Source of the DNA: Ureibacillus aquaedulcis
GTDB taxonomy: Bacteria > Bacillota > Bacilli > Bacillales_A > Planococcaceae
Direction of reading: 5' to 3'
Assembly: GCF_030418165.1 (NCBI RefSeq)
Contig: NZ_JAUHTQ010000008.1
Location: 118,151-182,150 of the forward strand
Length of the DNA stretch: 64,000 nucleotides
The notes under the pieces were generated by a model. The model saw nothing but the letters and a program-made list of their open reading frames with translations, ran no database searches and had not been told where the DNA came from. Below, piece by piece: positions 37,930 to 46,983 of this stretch. Numbering within the stretch: the first letter of the stretch is position 1; each line of letters starts with the position of its first letter. The translations under genes and the position numbers were made by a program.

Positions 37930-38975
37930 GTAAACGAATGGTGAATATACTCGTTCCACTTATCTCGATCCTATTAGGTTTAATCATTGGTGCGATCGTA
38001 ATGGCAATCAGTGGTTTTAACCCGATAGATGGATATATGGCACTATGGAACGGTATCTTTATGGATACTTATACAATGGGTGAAACGGTCCGCCAAATTA
38101 CACCTTATATATTTTCTGGTTTGGCTGTAGCCTTTGCATTCCGTACAGGACTATTCAACATCGGGGTTGAAGGTCAGCTGATCATGGGATGGCTGGCAGC
38201 TGCCTGGGTTGGGCAAGCTTTCGAATTGCCGGCAGTGGTGCACGTACCTTTAGCATTAATCGCTGCAGCATCAGCAGGTGCTTTATGGGCCTTCATTCCT
38301 GGTTTACTGAAAGCAAAACTTCAAGTCCACGAAGTTATCGTTACAATTATGATGAACTATACAGCATTGCATGTTGCAAACGCATTAATCGGCGTGATTT
38401 CCGGCGGCGAGGAACGTACAGAAAAGATTCACGAATCTGCATCTTTACGTTCTGACCTCCTGGAATCCATGACTGATTACTCACGTCTGCATTGGGGATT
38501 CATCGTTGCATTATTAGCAGTAATCGTCATGTGGTTCATCTTACAAAGAACTACGCTTGGGTATGAGTTAAAAGCAGTAGGGTTTAATAAAAACGCATCC
38601 GAATACGCAGGGATGAATGTAAATAAAAACATTATTTTAGCCATGGTTATTTCTGGGTCTTTCGCCGGACTCGGTGGTGCGATGGAAGCACTAGGAACAT
38701 TTGAAAATATGTCGAAACTACATGCCGCTACAGGTATCGGGTTTGACGGAATCGCCGTTGCCCTGCTAGGTGCCAACCAGCCATTCGGAGTTCTTTTAGG
38801 AGCAATTCTATTTGGTGCATTAAAAAATGGTGGTTTAAATATGCCGAGTGAAGCAGGCGTTCCAACCGAAATCGTTTCGATCGTTATTGCGCTGATTATC
38901 TTCTTCGTAGCTTCAGGTTACATTATTCGCGTGGCGCTTGAGCGTTTCGGTAAAAAGAGAAAGGAGGAAAAATAA
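37926..38975 (+). CDS. nupP: Nucleoside ABC transporter permease NupP
   Basis: A 349-residue inner-membrane permease of the BPD_transp_2 class with about nine hydrophobic segments. FSGLAVAFAFRTGLFNIGVEGQ near residue 60 and VALLGANQPFGVLLGAILFGAL near 280 are typical of RbsC/BmpC-like nucleoside permeases. It overlaps nupO (ATGA), and nupQ begins one base after its stop, so all three are translationally linked. Confidence 0.92.
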   Translation: MSKRMVNILVPLISILLGLIIGAIVMAISGFNPIDGYMALWNGIFMDTYTMGETVRQITPYIFSGLAVAFAFRTGLFNIGVEGQLIMGWLAAAWVGQAFELPAVVHVPLALIAAASAGALWAFIPGLLKAKLQVHEVIVTIMMNYTALHVANALIGVISGGEERTEKIHESASLRSDLLESMTDYSRLHWGFIVALLAVIVMWFILQRTTLGYELKAVGFNKNASEYAGMNVNKNIILAMVISGSFAGLGGAMEALGTFENMSKLHAATGIGFDGIAVALLGANQPFGVLLGAILFGALKNGGLNMPSEAGVPTEIVSIVIALIIFFVASGYIIRVALERFGKKRKEEK

Positions 38976-38976
38976 C

Positions 38977-39936
38977 ATGAGCTTTTTAGAAGTGCTATAT
39001 TTTATTATTCCTTCTGCCATCTTCTATGCAGCGCCATTAATCTTTACGGCAATCGGTGGTGTATTCACTGAGAGATCAGGGGTTGTCAACATTGGTCTTG
39101 AAGGGATTATGATTGTTGGTGCAGCCAGCAGTATTATTTTCAACCTTACATTTGCGGATCAATTAGGGAATGCAACGCCTTGGATAGGATTGCTTGTTGC
39201 AATGGTCTTTGGTATCCTGATTTCATTAATCCTGGCTGTTGCAGCAGTATCATTGCGAGCAGACCAAACTGTTTCAGGGGTTGCGCTAAACCTGCTGGGT
39301 CTTGCCGTTGCAGTCTTTGTTGTTAAAATGATTTATGATAAAGGGCAAACAGACTCGATTACAGAACGTTTCTCACGTTTTGATATTCCTGGTTTGAGCG
39401 AGATTCCGATCATCGGGAAAATGTTCTTCGTAGACGTATATGCAACTTCTATTTTAGCGATAGCCGTTGCCTTCATAGCTTGGTATATAATCTACAAAAC
39501 TCCTTTTGGCTTACGACTAAGATCAGTAGGGGAACACCCAATGGCTGCCGATACAATGGGTGTAAATGTAACGAAAATGCGATATGTTGCGGTTATGATT
39601 TCCGGAGCACTGGGAGCTATCGGTGGTGCGATTTACGCACAAGCAATTTCCGGAAGCTTTGGTGCTTCCACAATCAGCGGGCAGGGCTTCATGGCCATTG
39701 CAGCGATGATCTTCGGTAAATGGCATCCACTAGGTGCTCTAGGCGCAGCCCTATTCTTCGGTTTCGCGCAGGCACTAAGTGTTGTGGGTGGGTCCATTCC
39801 ATATGTACAAGACGTACCAGATATCTTCCTATTAATCTTGCCTTACGTCTTAACAATCCTGGCCTTGGCTGGATTCATCGGAAAAGCCAATGCTCCAAAA
39901 GCAAGTGGTGTACCTTATATTAAAGGTAAACGTTAA
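38977..39936 (+). CDS. nupQ: Nucleoside ABC transporter permease NupQ
   Basis: A 319-residue permease, the same length as B. subtilis YufQ, and the second half of the membrane channel with NupP. APLIFTAIGGVFTERSGVVNIGLEG near residue 20 and GQGFMAIAAMIFGKWHPLGALGAALFFG near 235 mark the family. The ATG at 38977 follows AAGGAGGAAA; an upstream in-frame ATG at 38938 lies inside nupP and has no ribosome-binding site. A terminator follows. Confidence 0.92.
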   Translation: MSFLEVLYFIIPSAIFYAAPLIFTAIGGVFTERSGVVNIGLEGIMIVGAASSIIFNLTFADQLGNATPWIGLLVAMVFGILISLILAVAAVSLRADQTVSGVALNLLGLAVAVFVVKMIYDKGQTDSITERFSRFDIPGLSEIPIIGKMFFVDVYATSILAIAVAFIAWYIIYKTPFGLRLRSVGEHPMAADTMGVNVTKMRYVAVMISGALGAIGGAIYAQAISGSFGASTISGQGFMAIAAMIFGKWHPLGALGAALFFGFAQALSVVGGSIPYVQDVPDIFLLILPYVLTILALAGFIGKANAPKASGVPYIKGKR

Positions 39937-39958
39937 TTTCATGTGATGAGTTTTAATG

Positions 39959-39996
39959 AAAAACGTCTTCTCTGTTGTGGAGGAGGCGTTTTTTTG
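39959..39996 (+). terminator. Rho-independent terminator after nupQ
   Basis: AAAACGTCTTCTC and GAGGAGGCGTTT pair (with G-U and one mismatch) before TTTTTTT. Confidence 0.7.
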
Positions 39997-40036
39997 CTTC
40001 CTTTTTAGGTAGGGAGAGTGCTGCTCCTGATAATCT

Positions 40037-40132
40037 CAAGCCACTTTTTGTCGAAATCTAGCCGCTTTTCGCAATAATCAAGCCACTTTTTGTCGAAGTC
40101 TGAGCCGCTTTTCGTAATAATCTAGCCACTTC
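40037..40132 (-). repeat. 21-bp tandem repeat, locus 2 (nupQ-ymfF gap)
   Basis: Five units read on the minus strand as AAGTGGCTAGATTATnnnnnnA or AGCGGCTnGAnTTCGACAAA. On the plus strand the GCC of each unit is at 40040, 40061, 40082, 40104 and 40125, spaced 21, 21, 22 and 21. The unit, including the flanking TTTGAAGTGG, is the same as at 14260 and 49785. The orientation is opposite to the other two loci. Confidence 0.85.
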
Positions 40133-40261
40133 AAATTTCAGGAAGTTTACTGACCCGATCAATATTAAATTCTTTCTCCCGCCAATTTCATGAATCAAAC
40201 CTACAATCAAGGGCAAAATGTATAAATGGATAAGGTAGTTTAGAAACAAATTGGATTATTT

Positions 40262-40291
40262 TTGCATAATCACCAATTCTACATGTATAGT
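40262..40291 (+). promoter_or_regulatory. Probable promoter of the ymfF-ymfH-ymfI operon
   Basis: TTGCAT (40262-40267), an 18-bp spacer and TATAGT (40286-40291) lie about 110 bp before the ymfF start. The 130 bp before it, after the repeats, contain nothing else recognisable. Confidence 0.5.
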
Positions 40292-40401
40292 AGTATTATC
40301 ACTCTTTTTTCAAGTCCCACAAGATTCGCGGGACCACAAACCTAGTTAATAAACAATCAGTGTGCATGAGCAGATTACTGATGACGATCGGAGGAATTTT
40401 T

Positions 40402-41664
40402 TTGTTTTTATCGACACAGATTGCAGAGGGTGTAAATCTGCATATTCGACAAACGACACAATTCAAAACTGTGAGTTTTTCAATAAAATTTAGAGCCCCA
40501 TTAGATCAGCAGACAGCTGCAGAACGTGCAGTATTGTCAAATGTTCTTCAGCACAGTAATGGGAAATTTAAAAAATCGGCCGAATTTAGAAGCTATCTGG
40601 ATGATTTATTTGGTACGGTTCTTTATTTTGACGCGTCGAAACGCGGCAGTGAGCATACACTTCTATTAAATGTTGAGACTGTAAATGATCAATATCTACA
40701 GCAAAACAAAGTATTTAATGAAGTGCTGGAGCTTATTAATACAGCAATTCTGGAACCGAATTATGAAAATGGAACTTTTGTGCCATCAATTGTTGAGCGT
40801 GAAAAGGAAATGATCATCCAGCGTATTCAGTCCATTTTTGATGAGAAAACACGCTATGCACAGCACCGTCTAACACAAATTCTTCGTCCGAATCACCCGG
40901 CTTCCATCTCGGCAAACGGAACGATTGATACAGTTAAGGCAATCACGCCGGAATCGTTAACTAAAGCCTATGAGACAATGATTAACGAAGATCGCATCGA
41001 TATCTATGTGGTAGGAGATATCGATGTGGAAGCTGTGCAAAAGAAGCTAACTGAAGCTCTTCCATTTAAAGACCGTACGCCTAAGAAAGCAGAGCCAGTT
41101 ACGAACGAATCAAAACCGGAAAAAGAGTATACGAAAGAACAGCAGGAAATGAAACAAGGAAAGCTGCATATCGGCTTTAGTACACCAGTGCGTTTTGGCG
41201 ATGAAGATTATGCCAAGATGCAAATTTTCAATGGTATCTTCGGCGGCTATGCCCACTCTAAATTGTTCATGAATGTTCGGGAAAAAGAAAGCTTGGCTTA
41301 CTATGCTTCAAGCTCTTATAATTCCCAGTACGGTTTGGTTTATGTTGTGTCGGGAATTGAGCCTTCCAATGAAAAGAAGGCAACAGACGTAATTAAAGAG
41401 CAATTGGAAGCCATGAAAAATGGTGAAATCACGGATTTGGAACTTTCTCAAACAAAAGCCATGCTTGTGAACCAGCTGAAAGAAACACTTGATCTTGCAC
41501 GCGGGCAAATCGAGATTTTCGATCAGTATAAGCAGCTGGATGAAACTTTCTCCGTGGATACTTGGAAGGAACGTTGGGATCAGGTAACAAAAGAGGACGT
41601 GCAAAAAATGGCTTCTCAAGTACAGCTGGAAGCAATTTATTTCTTATCTGGGAAGGAGGCCTAA
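40402..41664 (+). CDS. ymfF: M16 peptidase-like protein YmfF (inactive partner)
   Basis: A 420-residue member of the M16 family without the HxxEH zinc motif: the equivalent region reads ERAVLSNVLQHSNG, so it is probably the non-catalytic subunit of a heterodimer with YmfH. The TTG start at 40402 follows GGAGGAA at ideal spacing. Starting further upstream, at GTG 40360, would add a hydrophobic stretch resembling a signal peptide that overlaps the ribosome-binding site and is probably artefactual. The pair and ymfI are associated with elongation factor P 5-aminopentanol modification. Confidence 0.88.
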   Translation: MFLSTQIAEGVNLHIRQTTQFKTVSFSIKFRAPLDQQTAAERAVLSNVLQHSNGKFKKSAEFRSYLDDLFGTVLYFDASKRGSEHTLLLNVETVNDQYLQQNKVFNEVLELINTAILEPNYENGTFVPSIVEREKEMIIQRIQSIFDEKTRYAQHRLTQILRPNHPASISANGTIDTVKAITPESLTKAYETMINEDRIDIYVVGDIDVEAVQKKLTEALPFKDRTPKKAEPVTNESKPEKEYTKEQQEMKQGKLHIGFSTPVRFGDEDYAKMQIFNGIFGGYAHSKLFMNVREKESLAYYASSSYNSQYGLVYVVSGIEPSNEKKATDVIKEQLEAMKNGEITDLELSQTKAMLVNQLKETLDLARGQIEIFDQYKQLDETFSVDTWKERWDQVTKEDVQKMASQVQLEAIYFLSGKEA

Positions 41665-41670
41665 ATCGTC

Positions 41671-42966
41671 ATGAAAACGATTGAATTTAAACAACTAGAT
41701 GAAACTTTATTTTATAAAAAATTACCAAATGGATTAGATGTCTATATTTTGCCGAAAAAGGGGTTTTCGAAAACCTTCGTAACGTTCACGACGAAATATG
41801 GCTCCATTGACCGTACCTTTGTACCAATCGGAGAATCGGAAGCCATTACGGTACCGGATGGGATTGCCCACTTCCTGGAGCATAAAATGTTTGAAAAAGA
41901 GGATGGCGATGTATTCCAGCAGTTTAGTGAAGCCGGCGCATCTGCAAACGCCTTTACGTCATTCACACGTACTGCGTACTTATTCTCTGCAACAGACCAT
42001 ATTTATAAAAGTACAGAGACTTTACTGAACTTTGTTCAAGAGCCTTACTTCACTGAAAAAACAGTGGAGAAGGAAAAAGGGATCATTGGTCAGGAAATCA
42101 CGATGTATGATGACCAGGCAGATTGGCGCCTGTACTTCGGTGCGATTGAAAACATGTACCATAATCATCCAGTAAAGATTGACATCGCCGGAACAATTGA
42201 GTCAATCGACAAAATTACGGCGGAGCATTTATATACGTGCTATAACACGTTCTATCACCCATCGAATATGTTATTGTTTGTTGTTGGTGCGATTGACCCG
42301 ACAGAAATGATGGCGTTTATCGAAGACAATCAAAGCAAAAAAGAGTTCCCTGAACCGACGCAAATCCAACGTCATTTTGAAGAGGAACCTACGGATGTGG
42401 CGATCAAAGAACGTGAACTGAAGATGGACGTCCAAAAACCGAAAGTATATGTCGGTCTAAAAGCGAAACAAACAGACTTGAGTGGTGATGAAATGCTTAA
42501 GCATGAGCTGTCTGTTCAAATTGCGCTGGAATGCCTGTACGGAAGAGCATCGGATTTCTATACGGATGTCTATGAAAATGGCTTGATTGATGAATCCTTC
42601 GCTTATGACTTCTCCTTGGAAAAAGGCTACGGCTTTGCTTTAATCGGTTCTGATTCCAGTGAACCTGATCAATTAGCCGACAAGATTAAAGAAGTCATCA
42701 ATAATGCAGAAAGCTTACTGACTTCCGATGGCATAGAGCGCGTGAAACGCAAAAAAATCGGTTTCTATCTAAGAGCCTTGAACTCCATGGAATTCATTGC
42801 GAACCAATTTACGCGTTATGAATTCAATGAAATGGACTTATTTGACGCCGTTCCTGCAATTGAAAAATTGACGCTTGAGGATGTGGTGGAAGCCTTGAAA
42901 ACAATCCAAGGGGAATCACAGCAAACGGTATTCAAAGTCTTGCCTTCAAGTGAGCGTGCAGAGTAA
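41671..42966 (+). CDS. ymfH: M16 family zinc peptidase YmfH
   Basis: A 431-residue peptidase with the intact inverted zinc motif HFLEH at residues 67-71 and a second-site glutamate region near ETLLNFVQEPYF. It follows ymfF after 6 bp with AAGGAGG, and its stop codon abuts the ymfI start. In RefSeq nomenclature, proteins of this pair are called EF-P 5-aminopentanol modification-associated proteins. Its actual cleavage target is not known from the sequence. Confidence 0.9.
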   Translation: MKTIEFKQLDETLFYKKLPNGLDVYILPKKGFSKTFVTFTTKYGSIDRTFVPIGESEAITVPDGIAHFLEHKMFEKEDGDVFQQFSEAGASANAFTSFTRTAYLFSATDHIYKSTETLLNFVQEPYFTEKTVEKEKGIIGQEITMYDDQADWRLYFGAIENMYHNHPVKIDIAGTIESIDKITAEHLYTCYNTFYHPSNMLLFVVGAIDPTEMMAFIEDNQSKKEFPEPTQIQRHFEEEPTDVAIKERELKMDVQKPKVYVGLKAKQTDLSGDEMLKHELSVQIALECLYGRASDFYTDVYENGLIDESFAYDFSLEKGYGFALIGSDSSEPDQLADKIKEVINNAESLLTSDGIERVKRKKIGFYLRALNSMEFIANQFTRYEFNEMDLFDAVPAIEKLTLEDVVEALKTIQGESQQTVFKVLPSSERAE

Positions 42967-43695
42967 ATGAAAAAATTCGCACTTGTAGTAGGTGCTTCCG
43001 GTGCGATAGGTAATGCAATAGCAAAGCGACTGGCATCTAATGGTTGGTCGCTCTATTTGCATTTTAACAAAGGTCGTACAAACGTAGAGCATTTAATGGC
43101 ACAGCTAACAAATGAGTTTCCAAAACAGGAATTTCTCATGGTTCAGGCAGATTTCGCAGAGGAGGACGGTGCAGACCGTTTAGCTCCGCAAATCTATTCC
43201 CTAAAGGCAATCGTTTTTGCTGGGGGCCATAGCTTTTATGGACTCATCGAGGATACCCCGGTGGATGAAATGAGCAGGCTGTGGAAGGTACATGTACAGA
43301 ATCCGATGAGACTGCTTGCACTCCTTTCTTCAAAACTTCGAAATAATGACAAGAGCCATGTACTATTTATCGGGTCGATTTGGGGAGAAACAGGTGCCGC
43401 TTTTGAATCGGTGTATAGTGCTGTAAAGGGAGCACAGCATGCATTTGTAAAGTCCTATGCCAAAGAAGTAGCCTACAATCATATCCTGGTGAATGCCATA
43501 GCGCCAGGCTTGATTGATACATCAATGAACAAGCATTTAAATGAAGAGGAAAAACTGGCCCTATATGAGGAAATTCCATTAGCCAGAGCTGGAAATGCAG
43601 AAGATGTCGCAAACCTTGCCAGTTTTTATTTAAGCGGCCAAGCAAATTATGTAACTGGACAAATTATCAGAATTAATGGTGGATGGTACATATAA
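42967..43695 (+). CDS. ymfI: SDR-family EF-P 5-aminopentanone reductase YmfI
   Basis: A 242-residue short-chain dehydrogenase. The NAD(P) motif GASGAIG is at residues 9-15, catalytic serine in FIGSIWGE, and YxxxK as YSAVK. In B. subtilis YmfI reduces the 5-aminopentanone group on Lys32 of elongation factor P, a modification that helps translation of proline stretches. The gene starts directly at the ymfH stop, with no gap. It could be confused with FabG, but the gene context supports YmfI. Confidence 0.87.
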   Translation: MKKFALVVGASGAIGNAIAKRLASNGWSLYLHFNKGRTNVEHLMAQLTNEFPKQEFLMVQADFAEEDGADRLAPQIYSLKAIVFAGGHSFYGLIEDTPVDEMSRLWKVHVQNPMRLLALLSSKLRNNDKSHVLFIGSIWGETGAAFESVYSAVKGAQHAFVKSYAKEVAYNHILVNAIAPGLIDTSMNKHLNEEEKLALYEEIPLARAGNAEDVANLASFYLSGQANYVTGQIIRINGGWYI

Positions 43696-43739
43696 AATCC
43701 GAACCTGCACATAATAATTGTGCAAAGGAGGAGAGAAAT

Positions 43740-43994
43740 ATGCTATTAGAAAACTGGGAAAAATGGACATCATTTTTAGGTGAACAAGTCACAGAAGCTA
43801 AAGAACACGGTATGTCTAAAAAAATGATTGAAAAATCAGCTGTGCAGATCGGTGATTATTTAGCTAAAAATGTAGATCCTAAAAACGAACAAGAACGCGT
43901 ACTTGCAGACCTTTGGGCAGTTGCGGACAGCGAAGAAAAACACGCTCTTGCCAACTGTATCATTAAACTAGTTCAAAGCCATCGCGTGCAGTAG
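43740..43994 (+). CDS. ymfJ: DUF3243 family protein YmfJ
   Basis: An 84-residue acidic, helical protein: LLENWEKWTSFLGEQVTEAKEHGMS near the start and EERVLADLWAVADSEEKHALANCIIKLV-like segments near the end. The ATG at 43740 follows AAAGGAGGAGA; an in-frame GTG-type extension inside ymfI is rejected. Size and place between ymfI and ymfK match B. subtilis YmfJ (85 residues). The function is unknown. Confidence 0.88.
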   Translation: MLLENWEKWTSFLGEQVTEAKEHGMSKKMIEKSAVQIGDYLAKNVDPKNEQERVLADLWAVADSEEKHALANCIIKLVQSHRVQ

Positions 43995-44128
43995 TATCCA
44001 CTCTTTATGCCATAAGGCTTATATAAGTAGCTGCTTTGCACGAGCTGTGCACAGGAGCTGCTTCCTTTCATTCAAAACTTATATCATAGAACAAAATCTT
44101 TCGTTTCATCATATCTTCTAACTACTCT

Positions 44129-44155
44129 TTAAGGAGGCTTGTCCTCCTTTTTCTT
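44129..44155 (+). terminator. Rho-independent terminator after ymfJ
   Basis: AAAGGAGG-CTTGT-CCTCCTTT is followed by TTCTTTCTC. The 130 bp upstream contain imperfect hairpins around GTAGCTGCTTTGCAC and AGCTGTGCACAGGAGCT but no gene. Confidence 0.8.
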
Positions 44156-44316
44156 TCTCTTTTCGCATCAAGGGAAAACGACTTTATGCATTTATGCATT
44201 TAACGTTCAGGCTGACACTTTCTACAAAATTTGACATTGAATTTCTCCTGTATGTTAATTTTTACCCCTTCGATGATAAAATTTAATAATTTGGAAGAAA
44301 AACGACTGTTTCTAAC

Positions 44317-44345
44317 TTTTCAATACATATAAAATCCGCTATGAT
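44317..44345 (+). promoter_or_regulatory. Probable promoter of ymfK
   Basis: TTTTCA (44317-44322), 17 bp and TATGAT (44340-44345) about 50 bp before the start. A perfect TTGACA at 44231 has only GTTAAT at the matching -10 position. Confidence 0.5.
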
Positions 44346-44393
44346 GAAACTTATAAGAAAAATTTTCGTTTCGTTAGTAGGGGGACGTTTTTT

Positions 44394-45194
44394 ATGGGCG
44401 AATGGTACTTTGAATATGAAATCCAAGTGAATCGTCCGGGTTTATTAGGTGACATTGCATCACTCCTGGGGATGTTACGTGTTAACATTGTTTCGATTAA
44501 TGGAGTAGATGAAGGACGACGGGGAATGCTATTAAAAACAGAGAAGGAAGAATCCATTCGACGTTTTATTTCGATTGTTTCAACAATGGAAAATATTAAT
44601 GTGACGAAGTTCCGGGAACCGAAAGTACGCGACCGTCTAGCTGTACGGCATGGCCACTATATAGAACGGGATGCGGATGAAAGAAATACATTCCGCTTTG
44701 TGAGAGACGAACTCGGTATTCTCGTTGATTTTATGGCAGAATTATTTAAAAAAGATGGGCATAAATTAATCGGAATCCGTGGAATGCCGCGTGTAGGCAA
44801 AACAGAATCCGTTGTAGCTGCCAGTGTTTGCGCCAATAAAAAATGGCTGTTCTTATCATCAACCATGATCAAGCAAACGATTCGCCACCAGTTAATGGGG
44901 GATGAGTTTAATGAGAATAATATTTTTATTCTTGATGGAGCAGTAACACGCAGATCGACGGATGAGCGGCATCAGCAGCTCGTTCGTGAAATGATGCGTG
45001 TTCCGGCAATCAAAGTAGTCGAGCATCCCGACCTTTTTGTTCAACATTCTGAATATAAGATAGAGGATTTTGACTATATTATCGAACTGCGGCATCACCC
45101 AGATGAATTGATTACTTATGAAATCATAGAAAGAAATGAGATGATGTCACAAAACGACCATTTTGGTGGTTTTGGTGATGGATTCAATTTTTAA
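44394..45194 (+). CDS. ymfK: DUF3388 family protein YmfK
   Basis: A 266-residue protein. The N-terminal 75 residues (EIQVNRPGLLGDIASLLGMLRVNIVSING) look like an ACT-type ligand-binding fold. The rest contains a P-loop-like GMPRVGKTES near residue 130 and DGAVTRRSTDERH near 185. Gene order identifies it as YmfK. The combination hints at a nucleotide-binding protein under small-molecule control, but the function is unknown. It is preceded by its own promoter and a GGGGGA ribosome-binding site. Confidence 0.85.
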   Translation: MGEWYFEYEIQVNRPGLLGDIASLLGMLRVNIVSINGVDEGRRGMLLKTEKEESIRRFISIVSTMENINVTKFREPKVRDRLAVRHGHYIERDADERNTFRFVRDELGILVDFMAELFKKDGHKLIGIRGMPRVGKTESVVAASVCANKKWLFLSSTMIKQTIRHQLMGDEFNENNIFILDGAVTRRSTDERHQQLVREMMRVPAIKVVEHPDLFVQHSEYKIEDFDYIIELRHHPDELITYEIIERNEMMSQNDHFGGFGDGFNF

Positions 45195-45377
45195 GCTCCA
45201 AAACTGAAAATAGCTATGTTAGGTTTTAACTGTACAAACGTTGACAGATCCACAAAGTTGTGGCCTAAACTCCTGGAAAAGTCACACATTTTAAAATGAA
45301 TTGCTTTTACATCCATATTAAAATCGTGGACGACAAAATCCCCGAGTTGAAATGATTAAAAAAAGTAGGTGTTATGG

Positions 45378-46256
45378 TTGACAGAACTCGGAACTCGCCT
45401 TAAAGAAGCGAGGTTATCTAAAGGATATAGTTTGGATGATCTTCAAGAGATTACAAAAATACAAAAACGATACTTGGTTGCGATTGAAGAAGGAAATTAT
45501 TCAATCATGCCCGGTACCTTCTACGTACGAGCATTCATAAAACAATATGCTGAAGCTGTTGGACTAGAGGTAGATGAAATTCTGGATGAGTTTAAGAAGG
45601 AAATTCCAAATCAACCGAAAGAAGAAGTTGCCCAATCGATTTCGCAAAGCCCGACCCGTCGTAAGCTAAACACGCGTTCGACGAATCGTATGCTGGAAAC
45701 GATGCCCAAATTCATTGTTGGATTGTTTATTGTGGTGACTTTAGTGGCAGTTTGGTTTTTATACCAACAGAAGATGGCATCCAACCAACCGGAAGAAGAA
45801 GTAGACGAAACCGAAGTGGAGTACGAACAACAAGTGCCGCCGCCAACTGATCCTGCTCTGGAAGAGGAAGAAGAGCCGGCAGCCGGGGACACAGAAGAGC
45901 CTGTAGTGGAAGAAGAGGAAGAAGAGCCGACTCCGACCCAAACCATCTCTGAAGGTGTGCCGGAAGGCGAAACAACTTCGTATACATTATCCGGAACAGA
46001 AACGATGAATGTGCGTATCGAGGTTTCGGGTGACACATGGGTGGGTATCCGTAACGCAGAAGGAAGCGAGCAAGTGGAGGCCCGTGTTTATACAGCCGGT
46101 GAGGTAGTGGAATTTGATGCTACTGCAAATGCCTACGCTCGTATTCGTCTAGGAAACGCAAACAACACAAAAGTGTTTATAAACGATGAACCACTTCAAT
46201 TTGTTCAAACAATTACAACACAAAATATCATCATTACATTACAGCCGGGAGAATAG
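45378..46256 (+). CDS. rodZ: RodZ-like helix-turn-helix membrane protein YmfM
   Basis: A 292-residue single-pass protein. A cytoplasmic HTH (about residues 3-70, RLKEARLSKGYSLDDLQEITKIQKRYL) is followed by a basic stretch, one membrane helix (about 112-130) and an extracellular linker made largely of Glu and Pro. A DUF4115 beta domain (about 195-292) ends the protein. This is the RodZ layout, linking MreB to elongation and division. The TTG at 45378 follows AGGTG and gives MTELGTRLKEAR. The C-terminus overlaps a terminator hairpin. Confidence 0.88.
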   Translation: MTELGTRLKEARLSKGYSLDDLQEITKIQKRYLVAIEEGNYSIMPGTFYVRAFIKQYAEAVGLEVDEILDEFKKEIPNQPKEEVAQSISQSPTRRKLNTRSTNRMLETMPKFIVGLFIVVTLVAVWFLYQQKMASNQPEEEVDETEVEYEQQVPPPTDPALEEEEEPAAGDTEEPVVEEEEEEPTPTQTISEGVPEGETTSYTLSGTETMNVRIEVSGDTWVGIRNAEGSEQVEARVYTAGEVVEFDATANAYARIRLGNANNTKVFINDEPLQFVQTITTQNIIITLQPGE

Positions 46257-46280
46257 TCATCGCTTAGATGGCTATTTTTC
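46252..46280 (+). terminator. Terminator after rodZ
   Basis: AATAGTCATC-GCTTA-GATGGCTATT followed by TTTC overlaps the rodZ stop codon. Readthrough to pgsA remains possible because no promoter is obvious in the 113-bp gap. Confidence 0.65.
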
Positions 46281-46392
46281 ACAAGTTTCAGCAATTATCA
46301 ACATAATCGAAGAAGCTCGGGGGATGGCACCTCATTTTGAAGGGGCCTTCCGCCAGATGTTTCACTTTATTTCGAATGAAAGGTGTTAGCAA

Positions 46393-46971
46393 ATGAATAT
46401 ACCGAATAAGATTACAGTCTCAAGAATACTATTAATTCCAGTCTTTGTGATTGTAATACTATTTGACTTTGGATGGGGAAATATGAATTTCCTGGGAGCA
46501 GAAATGCCGGTCAATCACTTTGTGGCGGGGTTAATCTTCATCATCGCTTCATGTACGGACTGGGTAGACGGGTACTATGCCCGCAAATACAACCTTGTCA
46601 CGAACTTAGGGAAGTTCCTTGATCCATTGGCAGACAAGCTATTAGTAGCGGCTGCTTTTATTGTGTTAGTGGAGCTTGGCATGGCCCCATCCTGGATCAT
46701 CATCATTATTTTGAGCCGTGAATTCGCGGTTACGGGATTACGTGCGATTTTGGCAGGGGAGGGTGAAATCGTCGCCGCCAGCCAACTGGGGAAAATCAAG
46801 ACTTGGGCACAAATCGTAGCCATCTCATCACTTCTGTTGCACAATACTATTTTCACTCTAATCAACATACCATTTGATATGATTACGCTTTATATCGCAT
46901 TGATCTTTACGGTATGGTCCGGATGGGAATATTTCTATCTAAACCGTCGTGTCTTTGTAAACTCTAAGTAA
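46393..46971 (+). CDS. pgsA: CDP-diacylglycerol-glycerol-3-phosphate 3-phosphatidyltransferase
   Basis: A 192-residue integral membrane enzyme that makes phosphatidylglycerolphosphate. The CDP-alcohol phosphotransferase motif is complete: D59-G60, A63-R64, G73, D77 and D81 within DGYYARK and GKFLDPLAD. Four or more hydrophobic segments span the protein. The ribosome-binding site is GAAAGGTG. The gene sits between rodZ and cinA, 12 bp from cinA, as in other Bacillales. Confidence 0.96.
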   Translation: MNIPNKITVSRILLIPVFVIVILFDFGWGNMNFLGAEMPVNHFVAGLIFIIASCTDWVDGYYARKYNLVTNLGKFLDPLADKLLVAAAFIVLVELGMAPSWIIIIILSREFAVTGLRAILAGEGEIVAASQLGKIKTWAQIVAISSLLLHNTIFTLINIPFDMITLYIALIFTVWSGWEYFYLNRRVFVNSK

Positions 46972-46983
46972 GGAGGGAACATC

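Noticed and set aside
40360..40401. Signal peptide on YmfF
   Set aside because: The hydrophobic stretch is encoded partly by the ribosome-binding site. The TTG at 40402 is correctly spaced from GGAGGAA, and this family is cytosolic.
45611..46036. 141-codon reverse-strand frame rich in Ser
   Set aside because: It is a shadow of the Glu-rich linker of RodZ on the other strand.
46186..46389. 67-codon open frame across the rodZ end
   Set aside because: It overlaps rodZ coding sequence and its terminator and has no ribosome-binding site.
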